Positions 1 through 9,887 of a stretch of 64,000 nt of DNA are shown here, one piece after another. The notes under the pieces were generated by a model, which did no database searches, was not told where the DNA came from, and was given only the letters and a program-made list of their open reading frames with translations. This DNA comes from Beggiatoa alba B18LD (GTDB lineage: Bacteria > Pseudomonadota > Gammaproteobacteria > Beggiatoales > Beggiatoaceae). Each line of letters opens with the position of its first letter. The stretch's first letter is position 1. Position numbers and translations under genes: made by a program. The stretch covers positions 2,018,634-2,082,633 of the forward strand of contig NZ_JH600070.1 in assembly GCF_000245015.1 (NCBI RefSeq), written 5' to 3'.

Positions 1-626
1 GGCAGATAGAGCAATTCTAAGCGATTGACAGCCCCCATTCCGACAGCAATTGTGCGCAATCCACTTCGTTCCACTTGTACAGGCAAAGCATGATTAGGGT
101 CAGTGATTAACATCAGCGTACTAGATAGTGGGCCAACGTTGACAATTTGCCCCATCACCCCACGTGCATCTAACAACGGTTGTCCATCAAATACCCCTTG
201 TTCAGACCCTTTATCGATAAGCATACGTCGTGTAAATGGGTCTAAATCAACGGCTAAGACTTCAGCTACTAACACTTTCTCAGTGAATTGTGTTGTCGCA
301 CCAAGGAGAGAACGCAAGCGTTCATTTTCATTTTTTAAATCTTGTAATTTTTGCAGTGTAAAACGTAAGCGCAAATTTTCTTCGCGCAATTCACTATTTT
401 CTGACAGTAATTGCAAGCGCGAGCCAAATCCCTGTGAAAGCCAATGACTCGCTTTAACAGGAAAATCAACAAGATACTGCAACGGATAGACAACCACGGA
501 TAGATGTGAGCGCACAGACTTTAAATAATGCAACCGATGGTCTATTGTCATCAAAATTAATGACAGGCTCACAAAGATAAATACGCGAAAAGTGGGAGAA
601 TACCCTTGTATAAATAACGGATTAAT
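1..626 (-). CDS. mreC: MreC rod-shape-determining protein (C-terminus beyond window)
   Basis: Periplasmic partner of MreB that organises the lateral-wall elongation machinery. The minus-strand frame is open from a point just after mreB to the window edge, about 208 residues. It shows a short N-terminus, one membrane segment (about residues 14-28), a coiled-coil Glu/Leu/Arg stretch and then a beta-rich MreC core (IDKGS, VGPLSSTL and ITDPNHALPV-like segments). No ATG, GTG or TTG lies in frame before the membrane segment. The frame opens after a TAA two codons upstream of ATT at 626-624, which follows TAGGAGT at a normal ribosome-binding distance. I therefore place the start at ATT and give INPLFIQGYSP as the N-terminus. 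The ATG at 643 is in another frame that stops soon. The gene lies 41 bp downstream of mreB, as in the usual mreBCD order. Identity is solid; the start is inferred. Confidence 0.88.
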   Translation of the reverse strand, partial: MNPLFIQGYSPTFRVFIFVSLSLILMTIDHRLHYLKSVRSHLSVVVYPLQYLVDFPVKASHWLSQGFGSRLQLLSENSELREENLRLRFTLQKLQDLKNENERLRSLLGATTQFTEKVLVAEVLAVDLDPFTRRMLIDKGSEQGVFDGQPLLDARGVMGQIVNVGPLSSTLMLITDPNHALPVQVERSGLRTIAVGMGAVNRLELLYL

Positions 627-667
627 AGGTTACTCCTAACCATATCGATGGTTGTCTATATCTAGGG

Positions 668-2305
<1,638 letters not shown>

Positions 2306-2311
2306 GTGATT

Positions 2312-2599
2312 ATGTCTTTACAACGCAAAGATGTCGAAAAAATTGCCCATTTGGCGCGTATTTCCTTATCAGAGGAAGATATACCGCTTTATACGCATAA
2401 TTTGTCTAATATTTTAGCGTTCGTCGAACAAATGAATAGCGTTGACACAACGGGTATTGTACCGATGGCGCATCCTTTAGATGCAACAGCTCGTTTACGT
2501 CCTGACTTAGTCATTGAATTAAATCAACGTGATACCTTCCAATCTATTGCTCCACAAGTAGAAGCAGGTTTATATTTAGTACCAAAAGTCATTGAATAA
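2312..2599 (+). CDS. gatC: Glutamyl/aspartyl-tRNA amidotransferase subunit C
   Basis: Small subunit of GatCAB, which converts Glu-tRNA(Gln) and/or Asp-tRNA(Asn) to the amidated forms. At 95 residues it has the family length. The pattern [16 protein letters not shown] near the N-terminus and the C-terminal VPKVIE ending are typical. ATG at 2312 gives the usual MSL start. An in-frame GTG at 2306 is closer to the CAGGA ribosome-binding sequence at 2297-2301, so two extra residues are possible. gatA follows after 72 bp. gatB is not the next gene here. Confidence 0.95.
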   Translation: MSLQRKDVEKIAHLARISLSEEDIPLYTHNLSNILAFVEQMNSVDTTGIVPMAHPLDATARLRPDLVIELNQRDTFQSIAPQVEAGLYLVPKVIE

Positions 2600-2671
2600 C
2601 ATGGTATCTGTATAAAATTACTTTTATCTGCTCGTATCCGTTTTAAAATCAACTAAATGACTTAATTTAAT

Positions 2672-4126
2672 ATGCACGATTTAACCCTTACTGAACTTGC
2701 GAACGCCCTTCAAAAACGCCAATTTTCCAGCGTTGAACTGACCCGTCATTTTTTAGCGCGTATTCAAAAATATAATGCTCAACTCAACAGTGTCATTACC
2801 TTGACAGAAGAATTAGCCTTACAACAGGCAGAAGCCGCTGACAAATGCTTACAACAAGGTCAGGCAACCGCATTAACAGGCATTCCCGTTTTACATAAAG
2901 ACATTTTTTGTACACAAGGTATTAAAACAACTTGTGGCTCAAAGATGTTAGATAATTTTATCGCACCTTATAATGCCACGGTTATCGACAAATTTAACCA
3001 AGCAGGCGCGGTAACACTAGGCAAAACCAATATGGATGAATTCGCTATGGGTTCATCTAATGAAACAAGTTATTACGGTGCAGTTAAAAACCCTTGGGAT
3101 TTAAACGCGGTATCTGGTGGTTCATCAGGTGGTTCAGCAGCAGCACTGGCAGCTCGTCTCGCCCCTGCCACAACAGGGACAGATACAGGGGGGTCTATTC
3201 GCCAACCTGCGGCATTATGCAATTTAGTAGGGTTAAAGCCAACTTATGGCACTGTGTCACGTTACGGCATGATTGCTTATGCCTCTAGTTTAGACCAAGC
3301 GGGACCAATGACACGTAATGCAGAAGATGCGGGGCTACTGCTCAATACCATGGCAGGTTTTGACCCTAAAGACTCCACATCATTAGAACGTCCCAGCGAA
3401 GACTATACGCGCCATTTGCATGACAGCTTAAAAGGCTTACGTTTAGGTCTGCCGAAACAGTTTTTCGGGGAAGGTTTAAATGCCGATGTTGCCAAACGAC
3501 TCGAACAAGCCATTGATGTTTTGAAAGAATTAGGCGCGACGGTGAAAACGGTTGACCTGCCAAATAATCACTTATCTGTACCTGCTTATTACATCATCGC
3601 CCCAGCTGAATGCTCTTCGAATTTATCCCGTTTTGATGGGGTGCGTTTTGGTTATCGCTGTGCCGAACCCAGTGACCTTATGGATTTATACAAACGTTCT
3701 CGCGGTGAAGGATTTGGCACAGAAGTTAAACGTCGAATTATGATTGGCACTTATGCCTTATCCGCAGGCTATTACGACGCTTACTATCTCAAAGCGCAAC
3801 AAATCCGCCGTTTAATCAGCAATGATTTTAAACAGGCATTCCAAGAGGTTGATGTTTTATTAAGCCCAACAGCACCGACCCCCGCGTTTAATATTGGGGA
3901 AAAGGTCGATGACCCTGTTACCATGTATTTGTCTGATATTTATACTATTGCTATCAATTTAGCAGGAATACCCGCCATGTCTATTCCTGCGGGCTTTGTG
4001 CAAAATCGCCCGATTGGTTTACAACTGATAGGCAATTATTTCAGTGAAGCACGTTTATTAAATGTGGCACATCAATATCAACAACAAACTGATTGGCATC
4101 GTCAAACACCGACGGCGTTTGCATAA
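2672..4126 (+). CDS. gatA: Glutamyl/aspartyl-tRNA amidotransferase subunit A
   Basis: Amidase subunit that releases ammonia from glutamine for tRNA-bound Glu/Asp amidation. At 484 residues it has the family size. The amidase-signature triad is visible: the Lys in PVLHKDIF, and the Gly/Ser-rich block [13 protein letters not shown] followed by [12 protein letters not shown], which supplies the cis-Ser and nucleophilic Ser. It is transcribed with gatC. A hairpin follows the stop, and the next gene is an unrelated Ntn hydrolase, so gatB must be elsewhere. Confidence 0.97.
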   Translation: MHDLTLTELANALQKRQFSSVELTRHFLARIQKYNAQLNSVITLTEELALQQAEAADKCLQQGQATALTGIPVLHKDIFCTQGIKTTCGSKMLDNFIAPYNATVIDKFNQAGAVTLGKTNMDEFAMGSSNETSYYGAVKNPWDLNAVSGGSSGGSAAALAARLAPATTGTDTGGSIRQPAALCNLVGLKPTYGTVSRYGMIAYASSLDQAGPMTRNAEDAGLLLNTMAGFDPKDSTSLERPSEDYTRHLHDSLKGLRLGLPKQFFGEGLNADVAKRLEQAIDVLKELGATVKTVDLPNNHLSVPAYYIIAPAECSSNLSRFDGVRFGYRCAEPSDLMDLYKRSRGEGFGTEVKRRIMIGTYALSAGYYDAYYLKAQQIRRLISNDFKQAFQEVDVLLSPTAPTPAFNIGEKVDDPVTMYLSDIYTIAINLAGIPAMSIPAGFVQNRPIGLQLIGNYFSEARLLNVAHQYQQQTDWHRQTPTAFA

Positions 4127-4139
4127 ATCTGATGATAAA

Positions 4140-4162
4140 ACAGGGTGATTCATTCACCCTGT
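4140..4162 (+). terminator. Hairpin after gatA
   Basis: ACAGGGTGA and TTCACCCTGT form a near-perfect stem with a 4-nt loop, starting 14 nt after the gatA stop. The following tract is ACTTTTCC, so the U-run is short. It is probably a weak intrinsic terminator or transcript-end stabiliser. Confidence 0.6.
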
Positions 4163-4262
4163 ACTTTTCCCGATAATTCCCCTCTATCTATTGCTTGAAT
4201 AAGCACACGATACATACCATCATCCCCATAAATACCTTTTCCTTTGTGTGTTGATAACAATC

Positions 4263-5147
4263 ATGCAAACCTATCCAGAGATTGCCCCTAAGCTCGTTAT
4301 TCATGGTGGGCTACTCGATACCCGTAAAACGCTCACTCAAGCTCGTCATACGCAAGAAAAATTTCACGATGCATTGGCAGCAGTTGTTAAAGAATCTTTT
4401 GATATTCTCTGCTCAGTTGGTGCGCGGAATGCGGTGTTATATGCCGTGCGTGCTTTAGAAAATGAACCCTTATTTAATGCAGGCACAGGCTCAGTCCTCC
4501 AATCTGATGGACAAGCACGCATGTCCGCTGGACTAATTGATAGCCAAACAGGACATTTTTCAGGCGTGATTAATGTCCAACATGTAAAAAACCCCATTGA
4601 TATTGCTCAACTATTAGCAAAAGAACCCAACAGTATTCTCGCGGGTGAACTCGCAACCCGTTACGCACAACAACGGAATATCCCCTACTACAATCCCATT
4701 ACCTCAGCCCGTCAGCAGGAATATGAACAGCAGAGTATGCACCAAACAGGAACTGTAGGTGCAGTTGCTTTAGACAGTAAAGGGGTTATTTGTGCAGGCA
4801 CATCGACGGGCGGGATTGGTGGAGAAATTCCAGGGCGGGTGAGCGATAGCCCTACTGTTGCAGGCACTTATGCAAGCTCGGTGGCTGGTGTTTCTTGCAC
4901 AGGCATTGGAGAACAAATCATCGACCATGCCGTTGCAACACGGATTGTGACACGTGTGCAAGACGGTATTCCGCTACAAATTGCGGTAGATAAAACCTTA
5001 TTAGAAGCCCGTGTCCGTGATTACTGTTTTGGACTGATTAGCCTTGATTACACAGGAAAAGTAGTAGTTGGTAAAACCCAAGAACAAGAATATTATCAAT
5101 TACTTTATGCAAGCTATGACGGACAACGTTTAAGTGTTTACCCTTAA
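4263..5147 (+). CDS. iaaA: Isoaspartyl peptidase / type-III L-asparaginase (Ntn hydrolase)
   Basis: Probable beta-aspartyl peptidase that removes isoaspartyl residues from dipeptides and may hydrolyse asparagine. The precursor has the plant-type asparaginase layout. An N-terminal KLVIHGG strand is followed by an alpha-subunit region with NAGTGSVLQ. The autocleavage/nucleophile Thr is in QTGTVGAVALDS (about residue 163), followed by the TSTGG substrate loop. Self-cleavage before that Thr would yield alpha and beta subunits. ATG at 4263 is preferred over upstream GTG/TTG codons at 4248-4251 because family members begin close to the KLVIHGG strand. It converges on uppP. The C-terminal half is slightly short for the family. 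Confidence 0.88.
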   Translation: MQTYPEIAPKLVIHGGLLDTRKTLTQARHTQEKFHDALAAVVKESFDILCSVGARNAVLYAVRALENEPLFNAGTGSVLQSDGQARMSAGLIDSQTGHFSGVINVQHVKNPIDIAQLLAKEPNSILAGELATRYAQQRNIPYYNPITSARQQEYEQQSMHQTGTVGAVALDSKGVICAGTSTGGIGGEIPGRVSDSPTVAGTYASSVAGVSCTGIGEQIIDHAVATRIVTRVQDGIPLQIAVDKTLLEARVRDYCFGLISLDYTGKVVVGKTQEQEYYQLLYASYDGQRLSVYP

Positions 5148-5193
5148 AATATCGGATAGGCAGTCATTGCGAGGCTGCCCACCCCAAACCATT

Positions 5194-5997
5194 TTAAAAG
5201 CCTATCCAAACGAGTAAAAAGACCCCTAAAAACAACCGATAAATAACAAATGGCATCATGCCCATTCGCTCTAATAAGCCCATAAATAAACGAATACATA
5301 AATAAGCACTGATTGCAGAGAATAAAACCCCTAATCCCATGTCTAACCAAACCAATTGATCAGCCTGTTTTGCCAGTTTTATCGTCTCCATTCCGCCTGC
5401 TAACACAATAATTGGAATAGATAATAAGAACGAAAATCGCGCAGCAGCTGTGCGGTTTAACCCTAATAATAAAGCAGCGGTCATTGTAATGCCTGAGCGT
5501 GAAACCCCTGGAATTACCGCAATAGCTTGTGCAAGTCCAATGAATAAAACATCCCAACCCGTTAATTGATATTCTGAACGCGCTCGTAATCCCGTTTTAT
5601 CTGCATATCCTAATAATAATCCAAATATAATCGTTGTTGTTGCAATGATAACTGTAGAACGTAAAGCCTCATCCAAATCCAACACAGATAAAATTAACCC
5701 TATCAATGCCACAGGAATTGTGCCAAGAATAACCCCCCAAACTAAACGACTTTCTGCGGTTAATTCACGAGTTAAGCATGACTGCCACCATGCATGAAGC
5801 AATGGGCGTAAATCTTGACGAAAATACCACAAAATAGCGGTTAAAGTCCCAACATGTACCGCCACATCAAATGCCAACCCCTGATCTTGCCAGCCTAACA
5901 ATTGAGGAATAAAAACTAAATGTGCAGAGCTAGAAATAGGTAAAAACTCAGTGAGTCCTTGAATAACTGCCAAAACAATAATATGCGAAATTTCCAA
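5194..5997 (-). CDS. uppP: Undecaprenyl-diphosphatase (BacA/UppP)
   Basis: Integral membrane phosphatase that recycles undecaprenyl diphosphate to the monophosphate carrier for peptidoglycan and other envelope polymers; overexpression gives bacitracin resistance. At 267 residues with about eight hydrophobic helices it fits the family. Both signatures are present: the first (TEFLPISSSAHL near residue 17) supplies the acidic and serine residues, and the second is PGVSRSG (about residue 163) with its catalytic Arg. It ends 46 bp from the convergent iaaA. Upstream lies a repeat-rich gap. Confidence 0.97.
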   Translation of the reverse strand: MEISHIIVLAVIQGLTEFLPISSSAHLVFIPQLLGWQDQGLAFDVAVHVGTLTAILWYFRQDLRPLLHAWWQSCLTRELTAESRLVWGVILGTIPVALIGLILSVLDLDEALRSTVIIATTTIIFGLLLGYADKTGLRARSEYQLTGWDVLFIGLAQAIAVIPGVSRSGITMTAALLLGLNRTAAARFSFLLSIPIIVLAGGMETIKLAKQADQLVWLDMGLGVLFSAISAYLCIRLFMGLLERMGMMPFVIYRLFLGVFLLVWIGF

Positions 5998-6093
5998 GAT
6001 ATATTCCTTGTCGCCTATGAATCAATCAATGGGTGAAATAAGAACGCACATTTTAGAGAGTTTGAGAGAGATTAAACAAATAAGGATTTGTAA

Positions 6094-6222
6094 TAACCTA
6101 AATTCTGCGAGATTTATAAAATAAAACAGAGACCTGCTAGGTTTTCAAAACCTAGCAGGTCTGTCGGATAACACTTTTTAATTCTGCTAATTCTGTGAAT
6201 TCTGATTCAGACAATTCTTTAC
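6094..6222. repeat. MITE-like palindromic repeat, truncated copy
   Basis: Begins with TAACCTAAATTCTGCGAG, a degenerate form of the family end, followed by the hairpin core GACCTGCTAGG...CCTAGCAGGTC at 6131-6161. The second half (AATTCTGCTAATTCTGTG, then GATTCAGACAA) is one arm of the 9-bp-unit region. The other terminal repeat is not recognisable, so this copy looks truncated or decayed. It lies between uppP and the CDF transporter gene. Confidence 0.8.
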
Positions 6223-6266
6223 CCTACGGTCTTGATACCAAGTCAACCCATTATCAAAGCCATCAG

Positions 6267-6968
6267 CTAACTCTTTTTCTTCAACGATTCTAAAGAAACC
6301 AATGTGACCGTTGCCTGTTTGGCTTCTGCGACAACAACGGGCGGATTTTCATCAGGCGGAAGGGTGCGTAATTGTTTCACCGCTTTCCACAAAACAAGCC
6401 CCGCTGACCAGAAAAAAAGAATAATTAAACCAAAACCAATCAAAATATCGGGAATGCCCGAATTAAACATCCAAACACCAAACGCGGCGACTAATACAGA
6501 AGAATTCGACAATAAATCATTACGCGAGCAATGCCAGACAGAATTCATATTAATATCATCATTTTTATGCCGAGTTAATAAATATAAAACATAACCGTTT
6601 GTTACTAAAGCGATTAAGCTCATTATACTCATCGCACTGTAAGAAGGTAATACAGGCGACATCAGTTTTTCAACCACTTCAAAACAAACAAAAACTGCCG
6701 CGAGAAAAATTAACCCACCTTTAAATAAAGCAACCCACGCTTTAGTCCGTGCTCCACGATAAACAGCGTATAAACTTAACGCATAAGTAATTGCATCGCC
6801 TAAATTATCTAAAGAATCGGCTAATAATGCCGTAGATTGTGCCAAGATGCCTGTGGTTAATTCCACAACAAATAAAACGATGTTAAGCCACATTACTAAA
6901 ACCAGTGTCTTGCTTTGGCTTTTCTTGAGGGCTTCTAATTCACAAGAAGTATCACAGTTGCATGCCAT
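6267..6968 (-). CDS. Cation diffusion facilitator (CDF) family transporter
   Basis: Probable inner-membrane divalent-cation/proton antiporter. The 233-residue product has about six hydrophobic helices. The CDF signature appears in helix 2 as LLADSLDNLGDA, and helix 5 has NDLLSNSSVLVAA; together these acidic residues would form the transport site. It begins MACNCDTSC, a Cys-rich N-terminus that could bind metal. Start: AAGG lies about 8 nt before ATG 6968. An upstream in-frame ATG at 7010 lies inside a repeat element and is rejected. The protein lacks a long cytoplasmic C-terminal domain. Substrate (Zn, Co, Cd or Fe) cannot be read from sequence. Confidence 0.85.
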   Translation of the reverse strand: MACNCDTSCELEALKKSQSKTLVLVMWLNIVLFVVELTTGILAQSTALLADSLDNLGDAITYALSLYAVYRGARTKAWVALFKGGLIFLAAVFVCFEVVEKLMSPVLPSYSAMSIMSLIALVTNGYVLYLLTRHKNDDINMNSVWHCSRNDLLSNSSVLVAAFGVWMFNSGIPDILIGFGLIILFFWSAGLVLWKAVKQLRTLPPDENPPVVVAEAKQATVTLVSLESLKKKS

Positions 6969-6975
6969 GTTTAAT

Positions 6976-7208
6976 ACCTTAACTTGAGTTCGGCGAGTTT
7001 TATAAAACAAAACAGAGACCTGCTAGGTTTTTAAAACCTAGCAGGTCTTTGTTTGTCTGAATCAGAATTAACAGAATTTTCAGAATTAGCAGAATTAAAA
7101 ACATAATTTTTTATTCTTTTAATTTTCTTGTCTTTTTAATTCTGAAAATTCTGATTCAGACAAACTGTTGTCTTTTTAAAAGAAACTCGCCGAGCTCAGG
7201 TTACCTTA
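6976..7208. repeat. MITE-like palindromic repeat, full copy
   Basis: Complete copy. Left end TAACTTGAGTTCGGCGAG (from 6980) and inverted right end CTCGCCGAGCTCAGGTTA (to 7203). It carries the hairpin core at 7017-7047, four 9-bp CAGAATTNN units, an AT-rich middle and the inverse arm. The direct repeat ACCTTA (6976-6981 and 7203-7208) flanks it and may be a target duplication. It lies immediately upstream of the CDF start codon, so that gene's promoter must be within or beyond the repeat. Confidence 0.85.
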
Positions 7209-7280
7209 GTTTATTAATAAGTTAGGACTGAACAATTTAAAAAATTGCCAGTCCTTAACGAGAAGTTTAAAAAATAGCGG

Positions 7281-8330
7281 TTAAAGCGAGGCGTTAAAAA
7301 CTGCCTGCATTTTCTCGGTAGTGGGGTTTTCTATCGCGCCTTTTTCCGTGATTATCACATCAATTAATTCGGCGGGGGTGACATCAAACACAGGATTCCA
7401 TGCTAATGCCCCTGTTGCTGCAATGGTCTGTCCGTTTAAGCGTAAAACTTCCTCTTTCAAACGCTCTTCAATCACAATTTGCTGCCCCGTTGCTAACTGC
7501 ATATCGACAGTAGAACTCGGCGCGACAACCATAAATTTAATGCCGTGATAACGCGCTAATACCGCAAGGCTATAAGTGCCGATTTTATTCGCGACATCAC
7601 CATTCGCCGTAATTCTATCCGCGCCGACAATCACCCATGCAACCTGTCCTTGACGCATCAACGCCGCCGCCGCCCCTTCGACTAATAACGTCACAGGTAT
7701 CTGGTCTTGCACCAATTCCCATGCGGTTAAACGCGCACCTTGTAGCCATGGGCGAGTCTCATCTGCATAAACATGCTTAATTTTGCCTGTTGCATAGCCA
7801 TTGCGTATCACGCCTAAAGCCGTACCGTAGCCCCCTGTGGCTAATGAGCCTGTATTACAATGTGTTAAGACACTCTTGCCTTGTGGCAAATAACTTGCGC
7901 CTAATTCGCCCATAAAATAATTCGCGGCGATATCGGCTTGTTGAATTTGTTGCGCGGCAGCGAGCAACACGGGTTCGGGGTCGCCGTTAATCTGTGGAAA
8001 CAGGGCTTGCATTTGACGTAATGCCCAGAAAAGATTAACTGCTGTCGGGCGAGAATTGGCAAGGGCTTCGATATCTTTACCTATCAATGCCATCCAATCG
8101 GTCGGCGATTGGCGATAAGCCTCCCGAGCCGCTAAAACGACACCATAAGCGGCTGTAATACCAATCGCAGGCGCACCACGCACAACCATGTCATGAATAG
8201 CTTGCGCAGTCGCTTGTGCGGTTTCTAAACTTAAAATTTCGTGATGATGTGGTAGTTTACGTTGGTCGATTAACTGGAGTTTATTATCTTGCCATGTAAC
8301 GGCGCGTAGCGTGTCGTGGTGTTGGGTCAT
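7281..8330 (-). CDS. mtnA: Methylthioribose-1-phosphate isomerase
   Basis: Methionine-salvage enzyme that converts 5-methylthioribose-1-phosphate to 5-methylthioribulose-1-phosphate. It is 349 residues, the usual length. Typical blocks are VVRGAPAIGITAAYG (about residue 48), THCNTGSLATGGYGTALG with the catalytic Cys (about residue 159), and GADRITANGDVANKIGTYSLA with the catalytic Asp. The eIF2B-like C-terminal fold is complete. No other salvage genes (mtnB/C/D/K) adjoin it. Strong call. Confidence 0.96.
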   Translation of the reverse strand: MTQHHDTLRAVTWQDNKLQLIDQRKLPHHHEILSLETAQATAQAIHDMVVRGAPAIGITAAYGVVLAAREAYRQSPTDWMALIGKDIEALANSRPTAVNLFWALRQMQALFPQINGDPEPVLLAAAQQIQQADIAANYFMGELGASYLPQGKSVLTHCNTGSLATGGYGTALGVIRNGYATGKIKHVYADETRPWLQGARLTAWELVQDQIPVTLLVEGAAAALMRQGQVAWVIVGADRITANGDVANKIGTYSLAVLARYHGIKFMVVAPSSTVDMQLATGQQIVIEERLKEEVLRLNGQTIAATGALAWNPVFDVTPAELIDVIITEKGAIENPTTEKMQAVFNASL

Positions 8331-8440
8331 GGTGTTGTAATGTTGATTTTATACAAAAACAGGTTGCTTTATTAACCCCAGTTCTGCAAGATTCAAAAAT
8401 CAAAACAGAGGTTTGCTATATTTTCAGGCGTAAAATAGCT

Positions 8441-9074
8441 TTAACGCGAGTACGGCGAAAAAGGGCTTAAATAAAAAGAGGTTGAGAAGGATTTAGCAAA
8501 TTAAAGCTCTCATCAAGTTTAGGTTTGCAAAGGTTTTATGCTGTGAAATTCGCCGATTGTGGCAAACTTTCAATGGCGTAGAGTCAATGAAGGCAATCCC
8601 ACGAGAGTTTACCCGCCGACTGTGCAAGTAGGCACTGAGCGGTATCATCACTGACTGGGATAACTCAACAAACCGCTGATAACTGACCCGTTTCGGAAAC
8701 GCCCAGCCAAATACATGCGGGACATAGTGGGTATAAAATCCTTTGAAATGACGTTGATTAGACTGATGAAATAACACCTGCAAGGTCATCACTTCCGACG
8801 CTGACATTATCCCGTCTCGCTGACTTTTCTTGGGATTTCCTTCTTCTAACAACATTTGTTCCCATAAAGGCATAAACCATTTACAAAAGTCATCGATTGA
8901 GTAGAACAGGATTGTTATCATATCCATGGTTGTACCTTTGGAAAGTGGAGGTGGACGTTTGGTGATGTTCCATTATTCCTACTTTTCTTTTAGGTACAAC
9001 TTTTTATTTCTTCCATTCCGCTTTTATCATTAATCCTCTGTTTTATATCTATTATCTCGCCGTACTCGCGTTAA
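8441..9074. mobile_element. Defective IS982-family insertion sequence
   Basis: An 18-bp perfect terminal inverted repeat, TTAACGCGAGTACGGCGA, occupies 8441-8458 and 9057-9074 (inverted). The direct repeat AATAGCT (extendable to TAAAATAGCT, 8431-8440 and 9072-9081) flanks it as the likely target duplication. It holds one minus-strand transposase gene whose middle is missing. The 634-bp length, against about 1 kb for complete family members, agrees with an internal deletion. Ends look intact, so it could be mobilised in trans. Confidence 0.85.
8467..8927 (-). pseudogene. IS982-type transposase, internally deleted
   Basis: The N-terminal 135 or so residues read as an IS982-type DDE transposase: MDMITILFYSIDDFCKWF start, helical DNA-binding region, then the first catalytic Asp in FIDSTPLKVCHNRRI. 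After KTFAN the frame runs out at 8493. In the neighbouring frame the sequence continues as PKLDESFNLLNPSQPLFI and stops at 8467-8469, which resembles the family C-terminus. The central catalytic half is missing and the remaining ends are out of frame, so this is a deletion plus frameshift. The product cannot be active. Confidence 0.85.
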
Positions 9075-9172
9075 AATAGCTAAAGCGATTTTGCGCCTGA
9101 AAATACAGTAACCATCTATTTTAATTTTGAATCTTACAGAATTGGAGTTACTGAAAACTAGTGAGCGAATGA

Positions 9173-9364
9173 GGACAAGCAAAAAATAACCTATTGGATG
9201 CAATCACCCAATATGGGAAAGAATCGTTTCAAAGAATCGAATGTAAGTTTATATCAGCCAGTCAGTCAGTCATTGAACAAATAAATGAAGAACGGTTTTT
9301 AACGGGAATTGAAATTAAAAACGAAAATGAGGAGAATTTTTTTCAAGCCAGAATCACTTTTTAA
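9173..9364 (+). pseudogene. Short open remnant, unknown gene 3' end
   Basis: A frame of about 63 codons is open from just after a TGA at 9170-9172 to TAA at 9362-9364. It encodes a charged, plausible protein tail (GKESFQRIECKF, EERFLTGIEIKNENE). It has no ATG and no ribosome-binding site; the first possible start is a TTG at 9194. The palindromic element ends just upstream. It may be the 3' end of a gene truncated by that insertion. I do not recognise the family. Confidence 0.35.
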
Positions 9365-9414
9365 TATAAGTGATTGCAAATAGTTTTGTGATATATGATG
9401 AGATTAAGAAGGGT

Positions 9415-9489
9415 TGGCTCCCCGGGACGGGTTCGAACCGCCGACCCAGTGGTTAACAGCCACTTGCTCTGCCGCTGAGCTACCGGGGA
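9415..9489 (-). tRNA. tRNA-Asn (GTT)
   Basis: Cloverleaf fits on the minus strand. The acceptor TCCCCGG pairs with CCGGGGA, and the D-arm is GCTC...GAGC. The anticodon stem AGTGG/CCACT encloses loop CTGTTAA with anticodon GTT. The T-arm contains GGTTCGAAC. Discriminator G is followed by an encoded CCA at 9417-9415. It lies between the IS/palindrome cluster and the direct-repeat-flanked lectin-like gene. Confidence 0.97.
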
Positions 9490-9887
9490 ATTTTTAACAG
9501 CGTTTAATCAATCGCTGTAAAGTCTGCCATTGTATAGAGCTTATCCCAATGTGTCAAGTTTTTTTCTAAAAAACACATCATCGAATTAAAATCGTTTTCT
9601 TACTCATGTTATATCTGCTGTTATGACGAATTTTGCAGTATGATTTAGCGTGTTCTTACTTACTAATGACATTGATATAACATGGAAATCAACGCAAAAG
9701 ATTATTGCATTATTTTTTGGTTTTATTGCTGAATTTATGTATGAATGCTCATGTTAATCTAAAATATTTTTATATCATAAAGCTACATATTGTTGATTTT
9801 GTAGATTGTTGTGCTAACACAAACATTATATTGGAGTTTCACCATCATTAAATTAGTAAGTTTTTTATTTTGAATTAGGGGGTTGTT
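9490..9887. other. Intergenic region holding the first 97-bp repeat
   Basis: Between the tRNA and the 811-residue secreted protein gene there is no complete gene. 9615-9711 is an exact copy of the STAS gene promoter and first codons, after which the copied reading frame (MEINAKDYCI) runs into unrelated sequence and stops within six codons. The remaining 9712-9887 is AT-rich and ends with a GGGGG ribosome-binding stretch before 9888. Confidence 0.7.
9615..9711 (+). repeat. 97-bp direct repeat, copy 1 (STAS promoter plus truncated 5' end)
   Basis: Identical over 97 bp to 12506-12602. It contains the upstream region of the STAS gene and its first ten codons (MEINAKDYCI). The two copies bracket 2.8 kb that includes the LamG/PKD protein gene. 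This arrangement points to insertion with duplication, or to a tandem duplication followed by replacement of the first STAS copy. Confidence 0.97.

Larger units (their letters stand above)
8373..9150. repeat. Palindromic element split by an IS982-type insertion
   Basis: The outer arms are imperfect inverted repeats. Left from 8373 reads TAACCCCAGTTCTGCAAG and then ATTCAAAA; right to 9150 gives TAACTCCAATTCTGTAAG on the complement. Without the insertion at 8441-9074, the inner sequences TATTTTCAGGCG and CGCCTGAAAATA come together as a hairpin around AAAATAGCTAAAGCGATTTT. The left half also resembles the hairpin region of the main repeat family (AAACAGAGGTTTGCTA versus AAACAGAGACCTGCTA). It is probably an older relative of that family. 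Confidence 0.72.

Noticed and set aside
5154-5207. GGATAGGC...GCCTATCC inverted pair between iaaA and uppP
   Set aside because: The loop is nearly 40 nt and one arm lies in the end of uppP; no convincing terminator.
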